The notes beneath the pieces were generated by a model. The model was not told the DNA's origin. It searched no databases and worked only from the letters and a program-made list of their open reading frames with translations. Source: Thermoplasmata archaeon (GTDB lineage Archaea; Thermoplasmatota; Thermoplasmata; Thermoplasmatales; Thermoplasmataceae). From it: DNA of 64,000 nt. Below, piece by piece: positions 1 through 7,872 of this stretch. A program made the position numbers and the translations under genes. The stretch spans positions 1 to 64,000 of the forward strand of contig JAJZZE010000055.1 in the NCBI GenBank assembly GCA_021797735.1, read 5' to 3'. Positions within the stretch are counted from its first letter, which is position 1. Each line of letters begins with the position of its first letter.

Positions 1-112
1 GCACATAAACCATAATCAACTCCCCCAATTTTAACCTGTCTGTCACTTCAATACATATATTAATTCATAAAGCTACATTATTTCTCAAAAACTGGAAACT
101 ATTCTGTAAGAC

Positions 113-365
113 ATGCGGAGAGTCTGAGAATACAAATAATAATATTAAGAATATAGAAATAAATAAAACAAATGCCATATCAATAGATGCAAATTGGTGG
201 TGTGTTCTTGCACTTATAGGATATATCGGAGCTTGGATTGTTCAAATAATTAGTGCACTTGGTATACCTGCAACACTTGGCTTGTTAGCAGGAGCGTGGT
301 TATTTTCCCTTTTTATGCTAAGTACTGTTGTATTAGCTGGAGTTGCACACGCATGCGAGTGGTAA
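113..365 (+). pseudogene. bacteriocin-like two-Cys hydrophobic peptide, copy 1, no usable start
   Basis: A reading frame is open from base 9 to the TAA at 363-365 but contains no ATG, GTG or TTG before the hydrophobic part. The only nearby ATG (113) is one frame off and runs into TGA. The C-terminal part carries the leader-like stretch NIKNIEIN, then Cys, about 50 hydrophobic Gly/Ala/Ile/Leu residues, and a terminal Cys in HACEW. It matches the peptide at 810-1070 in layout, in the SALG motif and in leader DNA. It ends one base before the start of a membrane protein. It could be a frameshifted relic, or start at a non-standard codon. Not on the ORF track. Product and function are unknown; the resemblance to hydrophobic bacteriocin precursors is inference. 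Confidence 0.5.
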
Positions 366-366
366 A

Positions 367-813
367 ATGGTAAATAATATATCTTTAAATATAAATTTAA
401 AAACAGAATATAAAAAATTAAGATTATTTACAATATTAATGATACTGGAAGCTGAAATGCCCACAATTTTAATTATAGATCCATATAATAATATATACTG
501 GAAAGTACTTTCATCACTGCTATATATACCGGCCATAATTAGTGTTATTTCATACAAATATAATAAAAATCTAATAAAATATAGAATCTATAAATATAAT
601 AATATAAGCTATAAAAATGCTATAAAATATAGGACAATGTATCTTATTATACCCGCTATAATATATTTTATAATATCGCCATTAATCTTTATAATAACAA
701 AAAATACCCTCTATTTTACACTGTATGAAATAATTGGGTTTATTATATTTATATTGGATGAACTAATAATAAATAAGAGAGTTATAAAATCTCAACAGGG
801 GCTACAGCAATGA
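367..813 (+). CDS. small four-helix membrane protein, candidate immunity/partner protein 1
   Basis: The 148-residue product starts at ATG 367, one base after the peptide stop; the ORF track start at 343 would overlap the peptide. Four hydrophobic segments are visible: LRLFTILMIL, VLSSLLYIPAIISVI, MYLIIPAIIYFIISPLIFII and a last one around YEIIGFIIFIL, with Lys/Tyr-rich loops between. I recognise no family. It is followed by an ATGA overlap with the second peptide (810-813), so the genes are translationally coupled. The protein at 1076-1513 has the same size and number of helices and sits in the same position behind a peptide. By analogy with sulfolobicin and bacteriocin loci it may give immunity or export. 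That is inference. Confidence 0.65.
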   Translation: MVNNISLNINLKTEYKKLRLFTILMILEAEMPTILIIDPYNNIYWKVLSSLLYIPAIISVISYKYNKNLIKYRIYKYNNISYKNAIKYRTMYLIIPAIIYFIISPLIFIITKNTLYFTLYEIIGFIIFILDELIINKRVIKSQQGLQQ

Positions 814-1070
814 ATAATATGCTTAAGGATACAAATAAGAATATTAAGAATATAGAAATAAATCATACTGAATCAATAATAATAGACTACAGTTTCATGT
901 GTATATATAGCATTATAGTGACCCTGGTTAGCGCATTGGGCATGGCACTATCTGTAGCAGCCGCAATAGGATCCTTTGGGTCAGTAACACCAGCAGCTGC
1001 ATGGGGATTCTTTTTCAGTTTAATCTCTTTTGGCCTGGGTATAGCAGAAATAGCTGCAGCATGCAGGTGA
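810..1070 (+). CDS. bacteriocin-like two-Cys hydrophobic peptide precursor, copy 2
   Basis: The 86-residue peptide has a polar Asn/Lys/Ile leader of about 28 residues (with NKNIKNIEIN), then FMC, about 53 residues rich in Gly, Ala, Ser and large hydrophobics (SALGMALSVAAAIGSFG), and ends AAACR. Cysteines bracket the hydrophobic core as in copy 1, so a disulfide-closed or anchored mature peptide is possible. There is no Sec signal peptide of normal shape and no double-glycine site. The start ATG overlaps the stop of the upstream gene (ATGA). A membrane protein follows after five bases. I recognise no family; a secreted antimicrobial or membrane-active peptide is the working hypothesis, with a small structural membrane protein as the alternative. 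Confidence 0.6.
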   Translation: MNNMLKDTNKNIKNIEINHTESIIIDYSFMCIYSIIVTLVSALGMALSVAAAIGSFGSVTPAAAWGFFFSLISFGLGIAEIAAACR

Positions 1071-1075
1071 TAAAT

Positions 1076-1513
1076 ATGAAAAGAGAAAAATTTATGTATT
1101 ATTTATGGGTAATGCAAACTATTACTTTCGGATTTGTGTTGATAATGTCTGTTATTATATTTCTTGTTTCCAATAAAGCAATATTAAAAGCTATCTATTC
1201 AGTAATTATAATTATGGATTCCCTGTTTTTACCTGTGTTAGTTATATATGTTATGAAATTTAAAGAGATACGCCCAAAAGAAATGGCAATTAACAACGTT
1301 TTAAAAAATGATAACAATTATAAAAAATACATACATTATGTATACATTCTAGGTTTATTTATTTTATTATCTGATATACTGAGTGTAATTTTGGGGCATT
1401 ATTATATCCCAATTTTAGTGCTTGCAATATCAATGCCGGTAATGGTAACAATATATTATAAAATATTTGTAATAATACTCAGGGAATTGCATTTATTGAA
1501 CAAAACATCATAA
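1076..1513 (+). CDS. small four-helix membrane protein, candidate immunity/partner protein 2
   Basis: The 145-residue product starts at ATG 1076, five bases after the peptide stop. The track start at 1001 lies inside the peptide gene and is rejected. Hydrophobic segments lie near residues 8-30 (TITFGFVLIMSVIIFLV), 38-58 (YSVIIIMDSLFLPVLVIYV), 87-107 (YVYILGLFILLSDILSVIL) and 110-135 (YIPILVLAISMPVMVTIYY). A short charged loop between the second and third contains KEIRPKEMAINN. It is the last gene of the four-gene locus. No family is recognised; the same role as the protein at 367-813 is inferred only from position and topology. Confidence 0.65.
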   Translation: MKREKFMYYLWVMQTITFGFVLIMSVIIFLVSNKAILKAIYSVIIIMDSLFLPVLVIYVMKFKEIRPKEMAINNVLKNDNNYKKYIHYVYILGLFILLSDILSVILGHYYIPILVLAISMPVMVTIYYKIFVIILRELHLLNKTS

Positions 1514-1591
1514 ATTTAAAATAAAATCATTCATTAACGATTAATAATGGCTATAGATTAAATATAATATATTATTCTTTAATATAGTCTT

Positions 1592-2530
1592 ATGGCGTCA
1601 AATGTAAAAATTGTTTTTCTAGGTACGGGTGGTTCAATGCCGAAACCAGGTAGGAGTTTGCCATCCGTTGCAATACATATAGATAACATTATGAATCTAT
1701 TTGATTGCGGAGAAGGCACGCAGAAACAGTTGATGAAAAGTGCTATTTCATTTATGGATATAAGCAATATTTTTATAACCCATTTCCACGGTGACCATTT
1801 CCTGGGCCTACCCGGATTGTTAAATACATTATCATTCATGGGTAGAAAAAACGATTTAAATATATTCGGCCCAGAGGATGCAATAAATTTTATAAAAAAG
1901 GCAACCGAACTCTGTTATGGATATATAAAGTATAAGGTAAATGCATATGAACTGGAACCGGATAAAACATATGACTTTGATAAATTTTATATAAAAACAT
2001 TGAAAAATGATCATTCTGTACCTGCGCTATCATATTCTCTGGAGGAGAAGGATTTAATGAAAATCGATAAAAATCTTGTGGATAAAATAAAATTTCCGGT
2101 AAATAAACTTGAAGAATTAAGGAATAATGGCTCCTTAAAAATAGATAACAGGGAATATAAAATAGAGGATTTATCTTTAGGTATTAAAAAGGGAAGAAAA
2201 ATAATTTATACAGGTGATACCAGGCCAATGAAATCAATGAGGGTATTTGCCAGGAATGCCGATGTTTTAATACATGACACAACAATGGATTCTTCCATGG
2301 AGCCGATGGTAAATGAATACGGCCACACCTCGGCTAAACAGGCAGCAGAAATAGCAAAAGCGGCAAATGTTAAAAGATTGTTCTTATACCATTACAGTTC
2401 AAGATACAATGATCTGGATATATTATTAAATGATGCAAAATCCGTTTTTACTGAATCATATTTAAGTAAGGAATTAATGGAATATGATGTGCCTAAAACC
2501 AAAGAAGTAATTAAAACAAACAGAGGTTAA
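1592..2530 (+). CDS. rnz: ribonuclease Z (tRNA 3' processing endonuclease)
   Basis: The 312-residue metallo-beta-lactamase-fold protein has the usual RNase Z length. The zinc motif HFHGDH lies at residues 64-69 after VFLGTGGSMP. Later zinc-site elements are the His in NDHSVPALSY, the Asp in YTGDTRP, HDTTM and the His in YGHTSAKQAAEIA. It removes 3' trailers from tRNA precursors in the cytoplasm, leaving the end that receives CCA. That fits this window, where none of the four tRNA genes encodes CCA. It stands alone between the peptide locus and convergent apgM. Confidence 0.93.
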   Translation: MASNVKIVFLGTGGSMPKPGRSLPSVAIHIDNIMNLFDCGEGTQKQLMKSAISFMDISNIFITHFHGDHFLGLPGLLNTLSFMGRKNDLNIFGPEDAINFIKKATELCYGYIKYKVNAYELEPDKTYDFDKFYIKTLKNDHSVPALSYSLEEKDLMKIDKNLVDKIKFPVNKLEELRNNGSLKIDNREYKIEDLSLGIKKGRKIIYTGDTRPMKSMRVFARNADVLIHDTTMDSSMEPMVNEYGHTSAKQAAEIAKAANVKRLFLYHYSSRYNDLDILLNDAKSVFTESYLSKELMEYDVPKTKEVIKTNRG

Positions 2531-2583
2531 TTAAAAATATTTGCGGGATACCATAAGATTAATTATTAAAATATAATATATAA

Positions 2584-3792
2584 TTAAGCACCGTATTTTT
2601 CAGATCTATCTGAATATGACAGTATTAATGGTATTATATCATCACTTTTTATCTTATAGTAACCATGTGAAACACTTAATTCATCGAATTTTTTAACATC
2701 ATCATTTATTATTCCATCGGTGCTGAATAATATTGGAACGGGGTCTCCGCTATGGTCTCCATATGAGCATGGAGTACTGTGGTCTCCAGTGATTACTATC
2801 AGTGTATTATTTAATACATCCTTAAATGGCTTTAATGCCCTATCAGTTTCTTCAATTGCATATTTTTTTATTTCTGGTTTTTTATCATGACCACCAATAT
2901 CAGCGCCTTTTATATTTATTAAAATAAAATTATATTTATTCAAGGACTCCATGGCACTGTTTATAATATTTTTATAATTCGTATCTATCCTGCCATTCAT
3001 ACCATCAACATCTATTATATCAAATCCCGCCAATTTAGCTATTCCCCTTATTAAAGGCGTTCCTGATATGCACGCTGCCCTTAAATTATATTTTATGTTA
3101 AAATCTGGCAATTCAGGTACTTTTCCAGCTCCTCTAAGTAATATTTCATTTGCCGGCAGTTTTCCATTTGAAATTAAATCTTTATTTATTTTATGTTCAT
3201 TTAAAATTTTCCTTGACCTCTCTAAAAATTTATTTATTATACTGGCTGTAAATTTTGCGTTATCATCCAATGGCGATGTATTTAATGGTTTTGAGTTTAC
3301 CCCATGTGGATCCGTATCACTGACCTTATCGGATAGGTTGTCTCCCCTTAATACCAGGGCAGCCCTGTGCTCAACACCAGATTTCATAATAATTTTTATT
3401 CCATTTATTTCTGTTTCCAGCTTTTTCGATAAATCATTTGTATCCCTTATCCTCCCCGCCCTTCTGTCAACTACCATATCATTTACCACCGAGGCATAAT
3501 TTGCCCTGAATGCTATATCCCCAGGTTTTAAATCTATACCCAGACCCATGGCCTCAAATGGTCCCCTTCCCGTATAATAATCTTCTGGTCTATATCCTAA
3601 AATTGATAAATGGGACGTATCAGATCCGGATCTAATTCCGTAGGAAACAGGTGACATTAGCCCTGTTACACCATGTTCTGCAAGAAAATCCATATTGGGT
3701 TTATATGAATACTGCAATGCAGTTTTATTATCAAAAATTTCATTCGGTCTATCTCCAAGGCCATCCATTATTAACAGTATTACATTTTTCAT
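2584..3792 (-). CDS. apgM: 2,3-bisphosphoglycerate-independent phosphoglycerate mutase, archaeal type
   Basis: The 402-residue protein interconverts 3- and 2-phosphoglycerate in glycolysis/gluconeogenesis without a bisphosphoglycerate cofactor. It belongs to the alkaline phosphatase superfamily. The metal motif LIMDGLGDRP is at residues 7-16 and the nucleophile region SGSDTSHLSILGY is near residue 55. Later metal ligands are in IKGADIGGHD and ITGDHSTPC. Length and motif order match archaeal ApgM rather than the longer bacterial GpmI. It converges with rnz and sits 22 bases downstream of the 2H phosphoesterase gene on the same strand, probably as an operon. Confidence 0.93.
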   Translation of the reverse strand: MKNVILLIMDGLGDRPNEIFDNKTALQYSYKPNMDFLAEHGVTGLMSPVSYGIRSGSDTSHLSILGYRPEDYYTGRGPFEAMGLGIDLKPGDIAFRANYASVVNDMVVDRRAGRIRDTNDLSKKLETEINGIKIIMKSGVEHRAALVLRGDNLSDKVSDTDPHGVNSKPLNTSPLDDNAKFTASIINKFLERSRKILNEHKINKDLISNGKLPANEILLRGAGKVPELPDFNIKYNLRAACISGTPLIRGIAKLAGFDIIDVDGMNGRIDTNYKNIINSAMESLNKYNFILINIKGADIGGHDKKPEIKKYAIEETDRALKPFKDVLNNTLIVITGDHSTPCSYGDHSGDPVPILFSTDGIINDDVKKFDELSVSHGYYKIKSDDIIPLILSYSDRSEKYGA

Positions 3793-3814
3793 GATATGTT
3801 ATTATAATTACAAT

Positions 3815-4363
3815 TTAAATTTTATTGAAATATACTCTTTTAAAATTCCATCTTTTATTCATATCAGATCTTCTCCCTATTAATATATGATTAATTTTAA
3901 CCTCCTTATCTATATTAAAATTCTTTAAATCATTCATTATGTTATTTAGCCTATTTCCATCAACATTTTTTCTAACAAGGCTAAAATGCGGAACAAATTC
4001 ATCATTTATAAATGCGTTTTTGCCCAGGGCAATGTTCAGTTTTTTATGAAAAATTATTAATTCCTTAGATGGGATAACATTTATGTAAACAATGTAATAT
4101 TTTTTATCATTTTTTGTTTTCTCAAAATAATCTATATTACCTATTTTCACTGTTAATTCCTTTGTTTCATTACAAACTTTAATTATTTTATCTATACACA
4201 GTTTATTATAATTTTTTAAATATAGCAGAGTTATATGAACTCCTTTATTGCTTAATGTTCCGGTGTAGCCATATTTATTCTCTAATTTCTTTTTCATGTA
4301 TGTAATTTTATCTCTTATATTTTTATCCGGTTTTATTATTACAGTGTAGTACATTGATACCAT
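3815..4363 (-). CDS. 2H phosphoesterase, LigT / 2'-5' RNA ligase-like
   Basis: The 182-residue protein carries the two His-x-Thr/Ser motifs that define the 2H phosphoesterases: HIT at residues 43-45 within VHITLLYL and HFS at residues 126-128 within PHFSLVRK. The family includes RNA 2',3'-cyclic phosphodiesterases and in vitro 2'-5' RNA ligases. An RNA-end repair or processing role is likely, but the natural substrate cannot be read from sequence. The start could be the first Met or the Met at position 4 (base 4354). It lies upstream of apgM on the same strand. Confidence 0.75.
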   Translation of the reverse strand: MVSMYYTVIIKPDKNIRDKITYMKKKLENKYGYTGTLSNKGVHITLLYLKNYNKLCIDKIIKVCNETKELTVKIGNIDYFEKTKNDKKYYIVYINVIPSKELIIFHKKLNIALGKNAFINDEFVPHFSLVRKNVDGNRLNNIMNDLKNFNIDKEVKINHILIGRRSDMNKRWNFKRVYFNKI

Positions 4364-4723
4364 CTATGAAATATATTTCATATGCGATATCATTTAAAAA
4401 TTTTATTATTTATCATAAATACTGAAAAATCCGTTACTGTTTTATTTATGACCTACCCGTTTCAGATATTTAGACCTCAATATTTGTGATCTCTTAAAAA
4501 TATCCCTAATTTTAATGGCATTATATGCCGTACCATGGTAAAATAATAAATAGCATACTAACACTTTAAAGTAGAAAATGAATACGGGTCCCGTAAAATT
4601 ATGCTTATATAATCGGACCCACATTAACGTGCTTCAGAACCCAAGATTAAATATTAATTCCGGCGATAAGCTAATATTTATATTATTGTTTACAATACGT
4701 TTAGAAAGTGAAGGAGGATTAAT
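4364..4723. other. intergenic region with a hairpin and the rpl7ae promoter
   Basis: These 360 bases hold no convincing gene. The 60-residue minus-strand ORF (4442-4624) has no recognisable features. An inverted repeat, GGGTCC at 4586-4591 with GGACCC at 4615-4620, has an inner ATTAT/ATAAT pairing. The rpl7ae-side end has the A/T-rich stretch TAATATTTATATTATTG (about 4672-4688), a plausible TATA region, and a Shine-Dalgarno GGAGG at 4713-4717. Confidence 0.5.
4713..4717 (+). promoter_or_regulatory. strong ribosome binding site for rpl7ae
   Basis: GGAGG lies seven bases before the ATG at 4724. Most genes in the window lack such a site, so this one marks a leadered, highly translated operon. 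Confidence 0.8.
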
Positions 4724-5284
4724 ATGGAAAACAGTTATGTAAAATTTGAAGCTCCCGAATCGTTAGAAAAAGAAGTGTTAGACTTTGTTGAAAATTCTTA
4801 CAGATCCGGAAAGATAAAGAAAGGAACAAATGAAGTAGTAAAATCAATAGAGAGAGGAGAAGCCAAACTGGTTATTATCTCAGAAGATGTCTCACCACCG
4901 GATGTTGTGTTTTATTTGCCAACATTGTGTGAGGAAAGAAAGATTCCCTATGCATATGTAAAAAACAAAAAAGATCTTGGAGTTAAGGTAGGAATAGCTT
5001 CTGCTGCATCACTTTCAATTACGGATTATGGAAAAAATGAAGATGCATATAAATCCATAATATCCGGACTAAATGATGTAAAATCTGGTAAGGAAGACAA
5101 GAAAGCAGAAAAGAAACCTGAAAAGGAAGAGAAACCTAAGGAAGAGAAGAAGGAAGAAAAACCGAAAGAAGAGAAACCTAAGGAAGAGAAAAAAGAATCA
5201 AAATCCGGAGAAAAGAAACCGAAAAAAACCAAGAAAGCAGAAAAGAAGGAAGAAGCACCCGCAGAAGAAACTGATGAGGAGTGA
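4724..5284 (+). CDS. rpl7ae: ribosomal protein L7Ae with a long charged C-terminal tail
   Basis: Residues 1-120 are a typical L7Ae domain (GTNEVVKSIERGEAKLVIISEDVSPPD, then LPTLCEERKIPYAYV). L7Ae binds K-turns in the large ribosomal subunit and in C/D and H/ACA guide RNAs, and is part of archaeal RNase P. Residues about 121-186 are almost wholly Lys, Glu, Pro and Ala in repeats such as EEKPKEEKK. Archaeal L7Ae is usually near 120 residues, so this tail is an extra. A strong GGAGG sits seven bases before the ATG. It is the first gene of a ribosomal/ndk/infB operon with very short gaps. Confidence 0.95.
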   Translation: MENSYVKFEAPESLEKEVLDFVENSYRSGKIKKGTNEVVKSIERGEAKLVIISEDVSPPDVVFYLPTLCEERKIPYAYVKNKKDLGVKVGIASAASLSITDYGKNEDAYKSIISGLNDVKSGKEDKKAEKKPEKEEKPKEEKKEEKPKEEKPKEEKKESKSGEKKPKKTKKAEKKEEAPAEETDEE

Positions 5285-5289
5285 TGTAG

Positions 5290-5499
5290 ATGGCAGATGA
5301 AGCAACTCCAGCAGAAGTTGTTGAATTAATGGGAAGAACAGGTATGACTGGCGAGGCCACAACAGTAAAGGTAAGAGTACTGGCAGGTAAAGATCAGGGT
5401 AGGATAATAGCAAGGAATGTACTCGGTCCTGTTACCGTAGGAGACATACTTATGTTGAGGGAGACAGCAAGGGAAGCAAGAAGATTATCAATAAGGTGA
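5290..5499 (+). CDS. rps28e: 30S ribosomal protein S28e
   Basis: The 69-residue protein has the S28e core [21 protein letters not shown] and the conserved C-terminal stretch [14 protein letters not shown]. It is a small-subunit protein found only in archaea and eukaryotes. It lies five bases after rpl7ae and six bases before rpl24e; this order is common in archaea and supports the call. Confidence 0.97.
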   Translation: MADEATPAEVVELMGRTGMTGEATTVKVRVLAGKDQGRIIARNVLGPVTVGDILMLRETAREARRLSIR

Positions 5500-5504
5500 T
5501 ATAA

Positions 5505-5702
5505 ATGGAGAATAGAAAATGTACTTTTTGTGGACATGACATTGAACCGGCATCGGGAATAATATATGTGAGGAAAGATGGTGCTGTTTTAAATTTCTGT
5601 TCAAAGAAATGCAAGGTTAATATGATACAGTTAAAACGTGCCGCAAGAAACATAAAATGGACAAACGAATATCATAGAATAAAGGAAATGAGAAAGGCAT
5701 GA
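5505..5702 (+). CDS. rpl24e: 50S ribosomal protein L24e
   Basis: The 65-residue protein carries the L24e zinc ribbon: CTFCG near the N-terminus and FCSKKC near residue 32 give the four cysteine ligands. The family signature [21 protein letters not shown] is intact. It is the third gene of the ribosomal/ndk/infB operon. Confidence 0.97.
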   Translation: MENRKCTFCGHDIEPASGIIYVRKDGAVLNFCSKKCKVNMIQLKRAARNIKWTNEYHRIKEMRKA

Positions 5703-5707
5703 TATAA

Positions 5708-6127
5708 ATGGAAAGAACATTAATACTCATAAAACCTGATGGTGTCAAAAGAAAATTAATCGGTAATGTAATTTCCCGGTTTGAAAATAAGGGTTTGAAA
5801 TTAATCGCAATGAAACTCATGACTGTTACAGAAGAACAGGCAAAAAAACACTATAGTGTACACAGTTTAAAACCTTTCTTCGATGGTCTGGTTTCCTATC
5901 TTATTTCCGGTTCTATCGTGGCAATGATTTTCGAAGGTGACAATGCAATAACATCCTGCAGAAATATATGCGGAACTACAGACGGATCAAAGGCAAGCCC
6001 CGGAACAATAAGGGGAGATTTTTCATTGAACATTGAGGAAAATATAGTTCATGCTTCCGATTCAGACGAATCATTTAATCATGAATACCCAATATTTTTT
6101 AACAATAATGAAATACTGAATCATTGA
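5708..6127 (+). CDS. ndk: nucleoside diphosphate kinase
   Basis: The 139-residue enzyme transfers the gamma phosphate from ATP to other NDPs through a phosphohistidine. The start ERTLILIKPDGVKR and the substrate loop NICGTTDGSKASPGTIRGDF are visible. The active-site His is in NIVHASDS, about residue 118. The C-terminus is normal, with a short acidic/aromatic tail. It sits five bases after rpl24e and just before infB, as in many archaea. Confidence 0.97.
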   Translation: MERTLILIKPDGVKRKLIGNVISRFENKGLKLIAMKLMTVTEEQAKKHYSVHSLKPFFDGLVSYLISGSIVAMIFEGDNAITSCRNICGTTDGSKASPGTIRGDFSLNIEENIVHASDSDESFNHEYPIFFNNNEILNH

Positions 6128-6129
6128 TT

Positions 6130-7872
6130 ATGGAAACCACAAAGAAAGATTTAAGGGAGCCTATCGTATGCGTCCTTGGCCATGTTGACCATGGAAAAAC
6201 CACACTATTAGATGATATTAGAGGTACTGCATATGCTAAAAGGGAAATAGGGGGCATAACGCAGAAAATAGGTGCAACCGATATAGATAAAACAACATTG
6301 AAAAAAAACATTGAGAAATATTTTAAAGATACACCAATAAAAATTCCCGGATTATTATTTATAGACACTCCCGGGCATGTTGCATTTTCAAACATGCGTG
6401 CAATGGGGGGTGCACTGGCCGATATAGCTATTTTAGTAATAGATATAAATGAGGGTTTAAAGCCCCAGACAATAGAATCATTAAACATTTTAAAAAAATA
6501 CAAAACACCCTTTATAATTGCTGCAAATAAAATGGATTTAATACCATATTTTACAGGTGGCAAAAACGATTCATTTTCTAACGTATTTAAGTATCAGAGA
6601 CAGGAATATAAGGATGAGTTGGATAATAGAATTTACAAGATAATAAACGATTTATATATGCAGGGTATTTCATCGGATAGATATGATAGAATAACGGATT
6701 TTACAAAATCATTTGCAATAGTTCCTGTAAGTGCAAAACTGAATATAGGAATGCCCGATATTTTAATGGTTTTAACGGGTCTGGCACAGCATTTTCTTGA
6801 AAAGAACATACAGTTTGAGGAAAAAAATACAAGGGGTTCTGTAATCGAGGTAAAAAAGGAAGGGTCACTTGGGACTACTTTAGATACAATATTATATCAG
6901 GGCACCCTGAATAGAGGGGATACAATAGCATTGAATACAATAGAAGGCCCAAAAACAACAAGAATAAAGGCATTATTAATAGCAGGGAAAAAAGGCCTTG
7001 TAGAAAAAGATAGTGTTAAGGCTGCATCTGGCATAAGGATATTAATCACGGATAAACTGGATGTAATATCTGGCACCTCAATAATAAAGATAAATAATAG
7101 TAATATAACGGATGCATATAATGAACTTATTAAGGAATCAAAGCCCGATATAAAATTATCCGAAAATGGTGTTACCATTAAGGCCGAGGCTATTGGATCA
7201 CTTGAAGCAATAGCATATGAGCTGGAGCAGAATAAAATTAATATAAGATCTGCTGAAATAGGTGATATAACAAAAAAGGATATAGTGAATATATCAACAT
7301 TAAACAATCCACTGGATCAGGTTATAGTAGGTTTTAATGTAAATTTATCAAGCGATGCAAAAGATGCTATAGAAACATATAGTGCAATGGCAATAACAGG
7401 CAATGTAATATACTCTATAATAGAGGATCTTGATAAGTGGTTAAAGTTTAAAAAGAATGAAATGGAAGAGGAGAAGAAAAATAGTATGCCGATACCATCA
7501 AAGTTTACCATAATGCCTGATTATATATTCAGGGCTGCCAAACCTGTAATAGTGGGCATAAAAATATTATCAGGCAGGGTTAAGGTAGGTGATAAATTAG
7601 TAAATAGCAATAATAAATATGCAGGTACAGTTCAGAGCTTAAGGGACGGGGATATAAACAAGCAATTTGGGGATAAAGGATCAGAATTATCCTGTGCCAT
7701 AGCGGGAGTTATCCTGAACAGGCACATATTTGCAAATGATGAATTATATGTGGATGTTCCTGAAAATGTTGTAAAGGAATTAAAGGATCAGGATCTGGAC
7801 CCTGATATAAAAGAAACTATGAATGAATTAATAAAAATAAAGAGAAAGGATAACCAGTTCTGGGGATTTTAG
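6130..7872 (+). CDS. infB: translation initiation factor IF-2 (aIF5B)
   Basis: The 580-residue GTPase promotes subunit joining in archaeal translation initiation. From ATG 6130, G1 is GHVDHGKTT (residues 17-25), G3 is DTPGHVAF and G4 is NKMD. The remaining domains match archaeal/eukaryotic IF5B without the long N-terminal extension of bacterial IF2. The track start is the TTG at 6124, overlapping the ndk stop; the ATG two codons on is the better start. It ends the ribosomal operon and abuts a convergent transporter gene with no gap. Confidence 0.96.
   Translation: METTKKDLREPIVCVLGHVDHGKTTLLDDIRGTAYAKREIGGITQKIGATDIDKTTLKKNIEKYFKDTPIKIPGLLFIDTPGHVAFSNMRAMGGALADIAILVIDINEGLKPQTIESLNILKKYKTPFIIAANKMDLIPYFTGGKNDSFSNVFKYQRQEYKDELDNRIYKIINDLYMQGISSDRYDRITDFTKSFAIVPVSAKLNIGMPDILMVLTGLAQHFLEKNIQFEEKNTRGSVIEVKKEGSLGTTLDTILYQGTLNRGDTIALNTIEGPKTTRIKALLIAGKKGLVEKDSVKAASGIRILITDKLDVISGTSIIKINNSNITDAYNELIKESKPDIKLSENGVTIKAEAIGSLEAIAYELEQNKINIRSAEIGDITKKDIVNISTLNNPLDQVIVGFNVNLSSDAKDAIETYSAMAITGNVIYSIIEDLDKWLKFKKNEMEEEKKNSMPIPSKFTIMPDYIFRAAKPVIVGIKILSGRVKVGDKLVNSNNKYAGTVQSLRDGDINKQFGDKGSELSCAIAGVILNRHIFANDELYVDVPENVVKELKDQDLDPDIKETMNELIKIKRKDNQFWGF

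Noticed and set aside
4442-4624. 60-residue minus-strand ORF upstream of rpl7ae
   Set aside because: No motif, no operon context, spans the hairpin; length expected by chance in AT-rich DNA.
5026-5413. Minus-strand Ser/Phe-rich ORFs over the L7Ae tail
   Set aside because: Antisense of Lys/Glu repeat codons gives long Phe/Ser runs; an artefact of the repeat.
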